DNA of 64,000 nucleotides from Mycobacteroides sp. CBMA 271 (GCF_009729205.1 NZ_VTHB01000002.1:372001-436000); one strand, 5' to 3'. Positions 17,725-27,331 are shown, counted from the first letter of the stretch. Made by a program: numbers and translations. Notes: generated by a model from the letters alone, not told the origin.

Positions 17725-19191
17725 CTAATCCTCTTCGCGCAAGCGGCTCATCGACTTATTGTCAGCTTTCCCCACGATCCCGTCCAGCTGTTCTGTGACT
17801 TTCGTTAGCGCCTTGTGCACCGACGGCAGGTCGCGGTTGCGCAGTGCCGTTGCCCGCGCGGTATTCATGGCGGCCTCGCGCAGCTCGGTATCTATTTGTC
17901 CGACCCGGGCGGCCAGCTTGTCGTTCTCACGTTCATCGATCTCGACCAGGTCGGCGTTGAGTCTGGTCTCCAACTCCAACACCCGCGCGGCCACCCACTG
18001 CTCCAGGTATCCGCGCAGCTCGCCCATGGTGTCCCCAAGCCAGCGATCCAGCACCGTGCGGTCGTGCAAGAGTCCCCGCACCGCCACCAGCCACACCGCG
18101 ATGCAGGCCCCGGCCACCAGGCCCACGACCAACCCGATCAGGGCCAGGCTCGGGCGCGCATACGCCACCAGTCGCGACACCGTCAATGCCGCGCCCAGGC
18201 CGAAGAACACCCCGAAGAGCGCCATCATCCGGGTTTCCAGACGGCGTGACCGCACCGACGGATCACTTACTTCGGGCGCCACCGGGCGGTTGGCGCTGGG
18301 CCGCGCGGCCACCCAGTGCTGAGTCACGTCGGAGGACACCTCGGCAAGGTGTTCCTCGGTGCCCTGTTCCACCTCGACGACCACCTCGGCCACGCGACGC
18401 CGCACTCGGTCGCCGAACCCGGGCACATCGCGCCGTTTCAGTTCGACGATGTCCTCACGCAATTCACCGCCCACCGAGGCGACCCGCTTGCGCGCGAAGT
18501 ACAGCAGGGTCATGCGACCCTGCGCGATGCGGTTGCGCAGCGCCAACGTCCGCTCGGACTTGCTCGAACGGGTGCGCCGCACCGCGGCCTGCCGCTGATT
18601 GCGCAGCTCGTCGGCGCGGGCACCTTCCCCGGCTTCCGGCGGCATATGCAGCATGCCTTGTAGTCGAGTCGCCCAGGCGCGCAGACGATTTCGCTCACCC
18701 AGGGCAGGTATTCGACGGGCCTCACGGACGGCGTTCACCAGCTCGTCGAGCCCCGGTGCGGTACCGCGTGTCGATACCCCTAGCCAGGTGATGCCGGCGA
18801 ACCGGGAATCGTGCCCCGCCAGGATCTCCCTGTTACGGTCCATCACCTCGCGCCAGGACTGGTGCACGTCGATCTTCGACACCACGGCTATGAGTGCATC
18901 GGTATTGGCGGCGGCCAGCTGAATCAATCCGCAGTCCGACGGAGTCAGTGGCGCGGTCCCACTGCATACGAAAACCACCGCCCCCGGCGCCTGTCCGTGC
19001 CGCAGATCGTCGGGCTCGACGATGCGTACCCCCGACATGCGCGCCGATAATTCGGCGGCCAAGGTGCTCGCGCCGGCCAGCCAGCTGCCGGTCACCATCA
19101 CCACGTCCTGCAGATCCACCCCGAGGGGACCGAGCGCGGGGTCGATCGCCAGCACCAGCTCGTCGACCCGTTTGTCGGCAACCGTGTTCAT
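17725..19191 (-). CDS. Membrane protein of dynamin-like GTPase type, degenerate P-loop
   Basis: A 488-residue protein corresponding in position and size to M. tuberculosis Rv0210. The N-terminal part resembles a small-GTPase domain: MVTGSWLAGASTLAAEL sits where a P-loop should be, but the Walker A lysine is missing. VVSKIDVHQSW resembles the G4 NKxD motif. A helical, charged middle region precedes two adjacent membrane segments (MMALFGVFFGLGAALTVSRL, and the hydrophobic stretch from LALIGLVVG to AVWLVAV), then another helical tail ending SRLREED. This layout is dynamin-like, suggesting a membrane-remodelling or scaffold role. It overlaps the preceding gene by four bases. A long in-frame extension upstream to 19380 is not the real start. 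Confidence 0.8.
   Translation of the reverse strand: MNTVADKRVDELVLAIDPALGPLGVDLQDVVMVTGSWLAGASTLAAELSARMSGVRIVEPDDLRHGQAPGAVVFVCSGTAPLTPSDCGLIQLAAANTDALIAVVSKIDVHQSWREVMDRNREILAGHDSRFAGITWLGVSTRGTAPGLDELVNAVREARRIPALGERNRLRAWATRLQGMLHMPPEAGEGARADELRNQRQAAVRRTRSSKSERTLALRNRIAQGRMTLLYFARKRVASVGGELREDIVELKRRDVPGFGDRVRRRVAEVVVEVEQGTEEHLAEVSSDVTQHWVAARPSANRPVAPEVSDPSVRSRRLETRMMALFGVFFGLGAALTVSRLVAYARPSLALIGLVVGLVAGACIAVWLVAVRGLLHDRTVLDRWLGDTMGELRGYLEQWVAARVLELETRLNADLVEIDERENDKLAARVGQIDTELREAAMNTARATALRNRDLPSVHKALTKVTEQLDGIVGKADNKSMSRLREED
17731..17753 (-). repeat. Dispersed repeat copy 1
   Basis: On the + strand it reads CTCTTCGCGCAAGCGGCTCA followed by TCG. Here it encodes the last residues of the GTPase-like protein (SRLREE). 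It is identical over 23 bases to copy 2 at 48361. Confidence 0.7.
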
Positions 19192-20264
19192 GCGCGACCT
19201 CCGGCCAGCCGCCACAACCGCAGCGATCCGCGCACGATGTCGGTACCCATCGCGGCGTAAGTGGCGTTCACCGGTCCGGCCGCGAACCGCTGCCAACGCT
19301 CGGCGCGGTAACGGTGATCCTCGGGATGGTCGCTGAGCTCTACCCGCATACCCGCCGCCGTCGCGGCGTCCACCGCACACTGCATGGCGGCCACCACCAG
19401 GTCATCGCTGGTCAGGAAGGCATCGACCTGCATCGGCAACACACCCGTCACCCCGATCCTGCGAAGTTCGGTGAGCACCGTCCGCATCCGGCGGTACCAG
19501 CCTTGGGCGATGGCGGCCCTGATGGCGACCACCACCGCGTCGATACCCGAAAGGTCATGCAGGAGAGCGGTGAGTCCCGGAGGGGCAAGGGTGGGTACCT
19601 GCCGCAGCGCTCCGATGGCGCAGCCCATCGGATACAGATCGAGTTCCTGCAGCAGCCGTCGACGCGTCTCCACCGGCACCTCATGCGTGCAGGTGACGAA
19701 GGCGTCGACGGAGCTGGTGTCGGCCGGACTCTCGACCATAAGTTTGAGGGCTTCAAGAATGCCCTCGTCGAGGTCGGCAAGCGGGACGTGCGCAGATAAC
19801 GGCAGCGTCGGAACGCGCATCTCGGCGCGGTACTGGGCGCAGCGCCCCACCGCGGCGGTCCATGGGCCGCGGGCAGAGCCCGGGTCGGTCAGATCGGCCT
19901 TGTTGAGGATCAGCACCTTGGGTGCGGCCGATGCCTGCAGGACGGCGCGGTCCTCGGGTTTGAGTGCCTCCGCGAACACCACGACGTCCACGTCGGCCAC
20001 GAGGGGGTCTGCTCCGTCAACTTCGGGGATCGGAACCTCGATGAGCACGTGCCCCGGCCCGTCCTCGGCCGGCATGGTGCGCCCCAACCCGCCGATCACA
20101 CTGGTGACTCCCACTCCGGCGCGACCCCGGACGCTGACCCGCAGCGGATCCCCCGCCCGCACCGCCAGGTCATGAATCCGTTGGCCACCGCGGACCTGGC
20201 GGATCTCCGGACGCGACGCGAACCGGTCCAGCGTTCCCCGGAAGATCTCGAACCCCCGCGTCAT
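19188..20264 (-). CDS. GTPase-like protein with degenerate P-loop (Rv0209-like)
   Basis: A 358-residue soluble protein. The P-loop position reads SVRGRAGVGVTSV, where valine replaces the invariant Walker A lysine. A genuine G4-type motif ILNKADL follows near residue 135, and DVDVVVFAEAL looks like the strand containing G3. The C-terminal two-thirds is helical. It overlaps the downstream membrane GTPase-like gene by ATGA and corresponds in order to M. tuberculosis Rv0209/Rv0210, which face trmB as here. Paired dynamin-like proteins in bacteria often act together at the membrane; that role is inference. Confidence 0.78.
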   Translation of the reverse strand: MTRGFEIFRGTLDRFASRPEIRQVRGGQRIHDLAVRAGDPLRVSVRGRAGVGVTSVIGGLGRTMPAEDGPGHVLIEVPIPEVDGADPLVADVDVVVFAEALKPEDRAVLQASAAPKVLILNKADLTDPGSARGPWTAAVGRCAQYRAEMRVPTLPLSAHVPLADLDEGILEALKLMVESPADTSSVDAFVTCTHEVPVETRRRLLQELDLYPMGCAIGALRQVPTLAPPGLTALLHDLSGIDAVVVAIRAAIAQGWYRRMRTVLTELRRIGVTGVLPMQVDAFLTSDDLVVAAMQCAVDAATAAGMRVELSDHPEDHRYRAERWQRFAAGPVNATYAAMGTDIVRGSLRLWRLAGGRA

Positions 20265-20393
20265 TGCTTTGCAGACCCAATCTGTTCGCGTGTACGGAAA
20301 TGCTCACATTGTCACCTGCGCCGGCGGTGGGTTCCACCCTGGTAGGCAACTGTTGAGTATCAATCCGCACTGCGATTATGGGATCTGCCGCCG

Positions 20394-21185
20394 ATGGGTG
20401 ACCATGGAAAGATGCGTGGTGACGGCCAGGAGCAGGGCTGTGCGGTAGCTGAATCAGCCACCGACGAGCTCCCTGGCACCGTCAGCGCTCAGGACCACCA
20501 CCCCCGCCGCGTATCCAGCTTCCGATCACGGGGGGCGTCGCTCTCCGAAGGTCAGCAGAAGGCCTGGGACAGATTCTGGTCGAGGTACGGCCGCGTGGCC
20601 CGTGAGACCGACGGCACCTGCCCACCGCTAGATCCCGCGGCATGGTTCGGTCGCACTGCACCCTTGATTCTCGAAATTGGTTGCGGCACAGGAACATCCA
20701 CTGCGGCCATGGCACTGGAGGAACCTCAGTTCGACGTCCTCGCGGTGGAGGTTTACCGCAAGGGACTCGCACAGCTGCTCTCGGCGATCGACCGCGAGGG
20801 CATTGAGAACGTCCGGCTGATACGCGGCGACGCGCTGGACGTGCTCGAGCAACTGCTGCCGTCGGGGTCACTGACCGCGGCACGGGTGTTCTTCCCGGAT
20901 CCCTGGCCTAAGACCCGCCACCACAAACGCCGGCTGCTGCAACCGGGCACGGTGGCGCTGCTCTCGGACAGGCTCCATCCGGGCGGCACCCTGCATGTGG
21001 CCACCGATCATGCCAATTACGCCGGACATATCGCCGAGGTCGGGGACTCGGAGCCAACACTGGCCCGCCTTGACCTCGACGATCCCCGTATTCCGGTCTC
21101 GGTGAAGCGGCCCACCACCAAGTTCGAGGGCAAGGCGCACACCGTCGGCAGCGCCATCAACGACTTCGTCTGGGTGCGCTTGTGA
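20394..21185 (+). CDS. trmB: tRNA (guanine46-N7)-methyltransferase
   Basis: A 263-residue S-adenosylmethionine-dependent methyltransferase. Motif I is LEIGCGTGTSTAAMA (about residue 90). The TrmB signature FFPDPWPKTRHHKRRLLQ follows near residue 165. The protein methylates G46 in the variable loop of tRNAs. The N-terminal 45 residues are low-complexity, as in mycobacterial relatives. The start MGDHGKM is kept because it resembles the start I recall for the M. tuberculosis protein. It is divergent from the GTPase-like pair and overlaps the NYN gene by four bases (GTGA). Confidence 0.94.
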   Translation: MGDHGKMRGDGQEQGCAVAESATDELPGTVSAQDHHPRRVSSFRSRGASLSEGQQKAWDRFWSRYGRVARETDGTCPPLDPAAWFGRTAPLILEIGCGTGTSTAAMALEEPQFDVLAVEVYRKGLAQLLSAIDREGIENVRLIRGDALDVLEQLLPSGSLTAARVFFPDPWPKTRHHKRRLLQPGTVALLSDRLHPGGTLHVATDHANYAGHIAEVGDSEPTLARLDLDDPRIPVSVKRPTTKFEGKAHTVGSAINDFVWVRL

Positions 21186-21865
21186 GCCTCGCCGAGGACC
21201 TGGAGCGTCCGAACACGGTGGATGAATCTGACCACCGCCGCAGGGTGCTTCGGGTGCTGCTGGTGTGGGACGCCCCGAACCTCGACATGGGCCTCGGCGC
21301 CATCATCGGCGGTCGCCCGTCGGCGGAGAACCGGCCGCGGTTCGACGCCCTGGGCCGCTGGCTGCTGGAGCGCACCGCCGCCTACTCGGCGGACCATCCC
21401 GACTGCCTCGTGGAACCCGAGGCCACCGTGTTTACCAATATTGCGTCGGGGAGTGCCGAAGTGGTGCGCCCGTGGGTCGAGGCGCTGCGCAACGTTGGGT
21501 TTGCCGTGTTCGCCAAACCCAAGATCGACGAAGACAGTGACGTCGACGTCGACATGCTTGCTCATATCGAGCAGCGGTGCCACGAAGGCCTGGCCGGGGT
21601 GCTCGTGGCCTCGGCAGATGGTCAGGCTTTCCGCGAACCGCTGGAAGAAATCGCCGGTGACGGGGTGCCCGTCAGTGTGCTGGGATTTCGCGAACATGCA
21701 AGTTGGGCACTAACCTCGGATACTCTGGAGTTTGTCGATCTCGAGGACATACCCGGAGTTTTCCCCCGAGCCTTGCCCCGGGTGGGTCTAGATTCGCTCC
21801 CCGACGAAGGCGCCTGGCTGCAGCCATTCCGACCGTTGTCGGCATTGCTGACGTCCAGGGCATGA
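21182..21865 (+). CDS. NYN-domain protein (PIN-like RNase fold)
   Basis: A 227-residue protein with a NYN (Nedd4-BP1/YacP-like) nuclease fold. Acidic residues at conserved positions are visible: LLVWDAPNLD (strand 1), DSDVDVDMLAHI (central acids) and LVASADGQAF (strand 4). Such proteins cut RNA using a metal site. The order trmB-NYN-mmpL3 matches M. tuberculosis Rv0208c-Rv0206c as I recall it. A GTG start overlaps the trmB stop, so the two are coupled, suggesting tRNA-related work. The substrate is unproven. Confidence 0.85.
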   Translation: MSLAEDLERPNTVDESDHRRRVLRVLLVWDAPNLDMGLGAIIGGRPSAENRPRFDALGRWLLERTAAYSADHPDCLVEPEATVFTNIASGSAEVVRPWVEALRNVGFAVFAKPKIDEDSDVDVDMLAHIEQRCHEGLAGVLVASADGQAFREPLEEIAGDGVPVSVLGFREHASWALTSDTLEFVDLEDIPGVFPRALPRVGLDSLPDEGAWLQPFRPLSALLTSRA

Positions 21866-21902
21866 AAACTTAGCGCGTGACAGACGCTAGTTAGGAGATT
21901 CT

Positions 21903-24900
21903 GTGTTCGCCTGGTGGGGCCGAATGGTGTACCGGTATCGGTTCATCGTTGTCGCCGTGTTCGTCGCGATCTGTCTAGGTTCCGGGCTCTTCGGGATCAC
22001 GCTTGGCGACCACGTGACGCAGAGCGGGTTCTTCGACGACAAGAGCGAATCCGTCAAGGCCTCTCTGATGGCCGACGACGCTCTGGGCCGTGACCGGACC
22101 ACGCACGTCGTCGCCGTCATCGCGGCGCCCGAGGGTAAGACCGTCGACGATCCAGCCTTCCAGAAGAAGCTGACCGACCACTTCGATCAGTTACAGAAGG
22201 ACAACCCCGACCAGATCTACGGTTGGGCAGGCTGGCTTCGCGCGCCGACGACCACGGACCCCACCGTCATGCGGATGGTGACCCCGGATCGCAAACACAC
22301 CTTCGTCTCGATCGCCCTCAAGGGTGATGACGACGACACCATCCTCAACAACTACAAGGCACTGGCGAACCCGAAAAAGGCCACAAAACCCGATCCCGCG
22401 GATAACAAGTTCCTGCTGAACGGTGTCGATATCCAGCTGGCCGGCCTACAGCCCGTCGCCAGCGAGCTGACCGGAACCATCGGCACAGATCAACAGCGCA
22501 TGGAAATCCTGTCGCTGCCGGTCATGGCCGTCGTGCTGTTCTTCGTCTTCGGTGGTGTGATCGCGGCCGGGCTCCCCATGATGATCGGTGGTCTGACCAT
22601 CGCCGGCGCCCTGGGCATCATGCGACTGATCACCCTCTTCGCTCCGGTGCACTTCTTCGCCCAACCGGTGGTGACGCTCATCGGTCTGGGTATTGCCATC
22701 GACTATTCGCTGTTCATCGTCAGCCGCTTCCGCGAGGAGATCGCCGAGGGGTACGACACCGAAACCGCGGTCCGCCGCACCGTCATCACCTCGGGCCGTA
22801 CCGTCCTCTTCTCCGCCACCCTCATCGCCGGCGCACTGATGCCGATGCTGATCGTGCCCCAGCAGTTCCTCAAGTCCCTGACGTACGCAGGTATCACCAC
22901 GGTGATGCTGGCTGCGGTCTTGTCGATCACCGTGTTGCCGGCCTGCCTGAGCGTGCTGGGTCGGCACGTCGATGCGCTGAGTATCAAGCGGTTCAGCCGA
23001 ACCAAGTCACGCGAGGAGCTGGAGAACGGCTTCTGGGGCCGCACCGTGGTTTTCGTGATGAAGCGACCGCTGACGTTCGCGGTCCCGATCGTCATCGTGA
23101 TGCTGCTGCTGATCGCCCCACTGAGCAATCTGAAACTCGGTGGCTTCAGCGAAAAGTACTTGCCACCAACCAATCCCACGCGCGAGGCGCAAGAGGACTT
23201 CGACACGCTCTTCCCCGGTTTCCGCACCGAGACCATCACCATCGTTACCAAGGGCGCCACCGACACGCAGCTCAACCAGATCCGTGCCGACGCCATGAAG
23301 GTCCCCGGATTCGTTGAACCCGATGGCGACAAGACCCAGATGTGGCAGCGACGTAAGGCCGTCACCCAAGACTCGGATACCAGCGTCAAGGTCATCCAGA
23401 ACGCGCTGATCGATCGCAATACCGCCGGCGAAAAAGTCAAGGCACTGCGCGACATGCCCGTCCCCAAGGGCGTCACAATGTACGTCGGCGGCACGCCCGC
23501 GCTGGAGTACGACTCGATCGAAGGCGTGTTCAGCAAGCTGCCGATCGTGATCGTGATCCTGGTGTCTATCACAGCGATCTTGATGTTCCTGGCGTTCGGC
23601 TCGCTGGTGCTGCCGATCAAGGCCGCCGTCATGAGTGCCCTCGGTCTGGGCTCGACGATGGGCATCCTGACGTGGATATTCGTCGATGGACACTTCTCCA
23701 AGTGGCTCAATTTCACCCCGACACCACTGACCGCTCCCGTCATCGTCTTGATCATCACCGTCATATACGGCCTGTCGATGGACTACGAAGTGTTCCTGAT
23801 GTCTCGAATGATCGAGGCCCGGCACCAGGGACTGTCGACCACCGAAGCCGTGCGCGTGGGTACCGCCAACACCGGCCGCATCATCACTGCGGCCGCGCTC
23901 ATCCTCATCGTGGTGGCGGGCGGGTTCGCCTTCTCCGACCTGGTGATGATGAAGTACCTGGCATTCGGCCTCATCGCCGCACTGATCCTCGATGCCACCA
24001 TCGTGCGCATGCTGCTCATCCCCGCGGTCATGAAGCTGCTAGGGGACGACTGCTGGTGGGCTCCGGCCTGGATGAAGCGCGTGCAGGTCAAGCTCGGCCT
24101 CGGCGAGGTCACCCTCCCCGACGAGCGCAAGCGTCCAACAGGCCGCGAGCAGGCCATCGCCGCCGCAACGTCGCCCGTCGGGTCCAACGCGCGCACCACC
24201 AAGCTGCAGATCCCTTCCGAGCGCACCCGATTGCCCTCGACACCCACACCACGCCAGCACGATCCGTCGGCTCCAGTGCGACCAACTCCTCCCCCGGCCG
24301 CTCCCCCGACCACACCGGTCAACCTGCCGCCGCAAGGCACTGCCGGTACGGGGGCCGGTAGCGATGCACCCGCGACGACGCGGATGTCGGTGCCCGGCAA
24401 GAACATTGCGCCTACCGATGCACCCACCACCCGCGTGCCCGGCGGGAACCCGGCAGGTCCCGACGCTCCGACCACCCGCAGCACTGCCGCCGGGACGCAT
24501 CGTCCGGCCCGCAACGCCGACCGGGAGATCGAGTCGTGGCTCGGCGAGTTGCGTGGCCCCAAGCAGGCCGGACCCGCTCCCGCCGACCAGTCGGCGGATG
24601 CGACCACCGCGATCCCGGTGTCCAAGCCGCAGCCCAAGTCCCAACCGGCACAGCCGAACCAAGCGAATGCCGCACCGGGTGAGGACGCGACGACGGCCAT
24701 GCCCATCGCCAAGCCGGATGCCACCCGGCAGGGCCCACCGCGGGCTCCCCGCCCCCGTCCTCAGCAGCCGGCGCCTGCCGACGCCACCGACGCGTTGCCC
24801 GCGCCCGGTGCCAAACAGCAGCAGTCCGACGACGAGACCCGCCGCAGCCGCGGAGGGAGCGTCAGCGCCCAGGACCTGCTGCGCCGCGAGGGACGCCGCA

Positions 24901-24905
24901 TCTAA
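21903..24905 (+). CDS. mmpL3: MmpL3 trehalose monomycolate flippase/transporter
   Basis: A 1000-residue RND-type transporter, the essential exporter of trehalose monomycolate for the mycobacterial outer membrane. The proton-relay Asp-Tyr pairs are visible in segments 4 and 10: IAIDYSLFIVS (D267-Y268) and LSMDYEVFLMS (D627-Y628). Two periplasmic porter domains precede each bundle. The cytosolic C-terminus (about residues 740-1000) is proline/threonine rich with repeated DAPTTR-like and DATTA[IM]P-like motifs. The linker before the second bundle is shorter than I remember in M. smegmatis. The GTG start has a TAGGAG site five bases upstream. It follows the NYN gene by 37 bases. Confidence 0.96.
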   Translation: MFAWWGRMVYRYRFIVVAVFVAICLGSGLFGITLGDHVTQSGFFDDKSESVKASLMADDALGRDRTTHVVAVIAAPEGKTVDDPAFQKKLTDHFDQLQKDNPDQIYGWAGWLRAPTTTDPTVMRMVTPDRKHTFVSIALKGDDDDTILNNYKALANPKKATKPDPADNKFLLNGVDIQLAGLQPVASELTGTIGTDQQRMEILSLPVMAVVLFFVFGGVIAAGLPMMIGGLTIAGALGIMRLITLFAPVHFFAQPVVTLIGLGIAIDYSLFIVSRFREEIAEGYDTETAVRRTVITSGRTVLFSATLIAGALMPMLIVPQQFLKSLTYAGITTVMLAAVLSITVLPACLSVLGRHVDALSIKRFSRTKSREELENGFWGRTVVFVMKRPLTFAVPIVIVMLLLIAPLSNLKLGGFSEKYLPPTNPTREAQEDFDTLFPGFRTETITIVTKGATDTQLNQIRADAMKVPGFVEPDGDKTQMWQRRKAVTQDSDTSVKVIQNALIDRNTAGEKVKALRDMPVPKGVTMYVGGTPALEYDSIEGVFSKLPIVIVILVSITAILMFLAFGSLVLPIKAAVMSALGLGSTMGILTWIFVDGHFSKWLNFTPTPLTAPVIVLIITVIYGLSMDYEVFLMSRMIEARHQGLSTTEAVRVGTANTGRIITAAALILIVVAGGFAFSDLVMMKYLAFGLIAALILDATIVRMLLIPAVMKLLGDDCWWAPAWMKRVQVKLGLGEVTLPDERKRPTGREQAIAAATSPVGSNARTTKLQIPSERTRLPSTPTPRQHDPSAPVRPTPPPAAPPTTPVNLPPQGTAGTGAGSDAPATTRMSVPGKNIAPTDAPTTRVPGGNPAGPDAPTTRSTAAGTHRPARNADREIESWLGELRGPKQAGPAPADQSADATTAIPVSKPQPKSQPAQPNQANAAPGEDATTAMPIAKPDATRQGPPRAPRPRPQQPAPADATDALPAPGAKQQQSDDETRRSRGGSVSAQDLLRREGRRI

Positions 24906-24914
24906 CTTCGCGTC

Positions 24915-25508
24915 ATGTTGTCATCTCGTCTCGGACAGATAGTTGGCCGCTACGTGGGCGGGGTCATCACCGCGCGCATCTATGCGTCCGAGTTCATGCT
25001 GTGGCGGTCAGACGAGATTCAGATTGGCGGAAGGCTGTCTGACCTACCCGTCGTGAGTGAACTTTTTACCGATATCAACGACTACTGCGCCGACTACATA
25101 CCCTCACCGTGGGATCCGCTGTGGATCTCCGAGGCAGAGATGCGACACCGATTGATGACAGAGCGCATCCCTGCCCTAGAAGAATTGTTTGGCAAGGGCG
25201 TCGTCGAAGTCCAGTCGCCCGATGACGCTTACCTCGCAAGACGCGAACAGCTGGCCCGCCGCATCGGCAAGGCCCTCGTGGACTATGCAGGCGGCACGAC
25301 CAGCAGCGGTACTTTCATCGCCGATATCTATGCGATTCAAGCCGACGGGGACCGCTGGCAGGTCTTCCATGAACTGTTCGATACCGCATACTCGGATGCG
25401 GCGGCATTAGAGATGGGGTCGCCGGATGTTGGCAGCGACTCCTATGGGCGTGACGCGAAAATGCTTGCAGCAGAGCGGGCACGCACCCTGCAGGGGACAT
25501 TTCTCTAA
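24915..25508 (+). CDS. Uncharacterised protein downstream of mmpL3
   Basis: A 197-residue acidic protein without a signal peptide or membrane segment. It starts nine bases after the mmpL3 stop. The first 85 residues (GGVITARIYASEFMLW, then SELFTDINDYCADY and ISEAEMRHRLMTER) resemble the helical pattern of colicin D/E5-type immunity proteins. The second half (about 95-190) is a separate helical region. I do not recognise it securely; the immunity-protein resemblance is by eye only, and no toxin gene is adjacent. Its stop overlaps that of the convergent DUF2339 gene. Its A/T-ending codons are more frequent than in mmpL3, so it may be a later insertion. Confidence 0.62.
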   Translation: MLSSRLGQIVGRYVGGVITARIYASEFMLWRSDEIQIGGRLSDLPVVSELFTDINDYCADYIPSPWDPLWISEAEMRHRLMTERIPALEELFGKGVVEVQSPDDAYLARREQLARRIGKALVDYAGGTTSSGTFIADIYAIQADGDRWQVFHELFDTAYSDAAALEMGSPDVGSDSYGRDAKMLAAERARTLQGTFL

Positions 25509-27331
25509 TACGGTTGGTCTTCGGATTTACCTGCGAGGGTGGCGTATTCACGCGCGTAAAGCGTTCCTCCGCCGAGCAGCAGCAGGCCGGTCACGATGAA
25601 CGCACCGATCCGTGCGATGCCGTCAAGGGTGGCCAGGTCAAACAGAAACAGCTTGGCGACGGCCATCGAGGCGAGCACGAATCCCGTTCTGGTTACCCAG
25701 CTCTGGTCGCGGTAGTGCCGCAGACCGGCGAGCAGCAACGCCACCGACACCGCCATCCAGGACACCGTCGCCATACCGTGGCCCAGCAGGAACCCGTCGT
25801 TACTACCCAGCAGCGCCGTGCCCGACAGCACGACGGCTGCGGTCCCCGCATACAACATCGATGCCCCGGCCAGCACACCTCTGAGGGAAGCAGACTGCGG
25901 ACTCGCCCAGCCGACTCGGTGCATGGCCGCCATCACCATGCCCACCGTCGCCACCGAGAGCACGCTCGCGACGATCAGCAGCGAGCCAGCCTCGCGCACG
26001 GCGCTATTCGAATCGGTCAGCAGCTCCGGGGGCACATAGGCGACATACGCCAACCCGCCCAGCGCGCCGAAAATCTGACCTAGTACCAACGAAATACGCT
26101 CCTGCAGCTGGTATCCAATGGCAGCGAAGGACAACGCGATAGTCAGCAGTACGACCGCAAGCAAGGCTTCCTTCGTGCCCTCGACCGAGGCCTGCATCAG
26201 CGCCAGACCTCCGATCGCGGCCATGGTGATGCGCGTATGCACCGGCAGACCACCGACCAGTAGCAGCACCGCGCCCATCACCGCGGCGACTCCGACAGGC
26301 ACCAGCACGCCAAGCGGCCACACCGCAAAGGACAAGGCACTGTAGAGAACCGGAGCCGCGGCGACGCCGATCATGATCGACGAGGTGAGGTCTCCGTCAT
26401 CACCGGTGAGCAGCCACAGCGAACCGACCAGGGTGACCAGCAGCGCCAGCACTGCCATGACGAGCAGCGCGTGCGGCTGTCCGCCGTGCGTGGCGCGAAG
26501 AGCGAGCAGCAGCGTCACAGCGACGCCCACGGTCCGGAAGGCGTGCAGCACAGGCCAATCCCGACCCATCTGGGCGGGCAAGCTGGCGATCAGCAGCACC
26601 AGCGCGAAGGCCGCCAGCTCCACGGTGAATCCACCGGTGAGGATCGGGGCCAGCACGGTGATCGCGGCGACCACACCGGCGGCAAACGGCTGCGAGTTCC
26701 ACTGCCGCGCCAGTACTAACCCGGTACCGGCAATTGCCAACCCGAGAGCCAGGCCGATCGCCACCGGGATCTTGTCGTAGATCACTGTGAGCGCCAGCAC
26801 ATCGAAGAAGGCGGCGGCGAATCCTGTTGCTGCGGTGGCAATACCGCCGACCCTGCCGCCGGGGCGGGATTGCACACGAACACCCAGACCAACCAGCCCT
26901 GCCGCCAGGACGGCGCCAGACATCATGCGGGGTATCGGACCGAAGTATCCACTCTTGGCGGCCAGCACCAGGAGCATGACCACACCTGCGAGCGTCACCA
27001 CTGCGCCCGCAAACGCCATCGCCTTGCTGGCGAATCCCTCGCGGGTCCAGAACCGTTCCTGCACCTGAGGTGCCATCCTGGGCACGTCCGACGCCGGCGC
27101 CAGCACTGGAGTCGAGACCAGTGACACCGGGGCGACGGCCTGCGGCATTATCGGAGAAACGCCCACACTGCGCCGGTAATCGTCCCAATACTGCTGCGCT
27201 CTAAGGTATTCGGCCTGGGTCCATTCGACCATCCGGCCGCGCAGCGCATCGAGCTCGGCACGCAACGCACGCTCTCGCCCATCGAGTTCAGCCAGCGCCG
27301 CGGTCAGCTGCTGCAGCTGCGGAGATGTCAT
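25505..27331 (-). CDS. DUF2339 multi-pass membrane protein
   Basis: A 608-residue protein. A short N-terminal coiled-coil (LAELDGRERALRAELDALRG, residues about 12-31) and a soluble linker precede 16-18 hydrophobic segments. The C-terminal motif AVAKLFLFDLATLDGIARIGAF, then GLLLLGGGTLYAR, is characteristic of DUF2339 membrane proteins. Their function is unknown. It could fill the place of M. tuberculosis Rv0204c next to mmpL3, although that gene is shorter as I recall. It converges on the unknown protein with overlapping stops. Confidence 0.83.
   Translation of the reverse strand: MTSPQLQQLTAALAELDGRERALRAELDALRGRMVEWTQAEYLRAQQYWDDYRRSVGVSPIMPQAVAPVSLVSTPVLAPASDVPRMAPQVQERFWTREGFASKAMAFAGAVVTLAGVVMLLVLAAKSGYFGPIPRMMSGAVLAAGLVGLGVRVQSRPGGRVGGIATAATGFAAAFFDVLALTVIYDKIPVAIGLALGLAIAGTGLVLARQWNSQPFAAGVVAAITVLAPILTGGFTVELAAFALVLLIASLPAQMGRDWPVLHAFRTVGVAVTLLLALRATHGGQPHALLVMAVLALLVTLVGSLWLLTGDDGDLTSSIMIGVAAAPVLYSALSFAVWPLGVLVPVGVAAVMGAVLLLVGGLPVHTRITMAAIGGLALMQASVEGTKEALLAVVLLTIALSFAAIGYQLQERISLVLGQIFGALGGLAYVAYVPPELLTDSNSAVREAGSLLIVASVLSVATVGMVMAAMHRVGWASPQSASLRGVLAGASMLYAGTAAVVLSGTALLGSNDGFLLGHGMATVSWMAVSVALLLAGLRHYRDQSWVTRTGFVLASMAVAKLFLFDLATLDGIARIGAFIVTGLLLLGGGTLYAREYATLAGKSEDQPY

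Noticed and set aside
17725..19380. 551-residue version of the membrane GTPase-like protein
   Set aside because: The first 63 residues overlap the upstream gene in another frame; the ATGA junction fixes the start at 19191.
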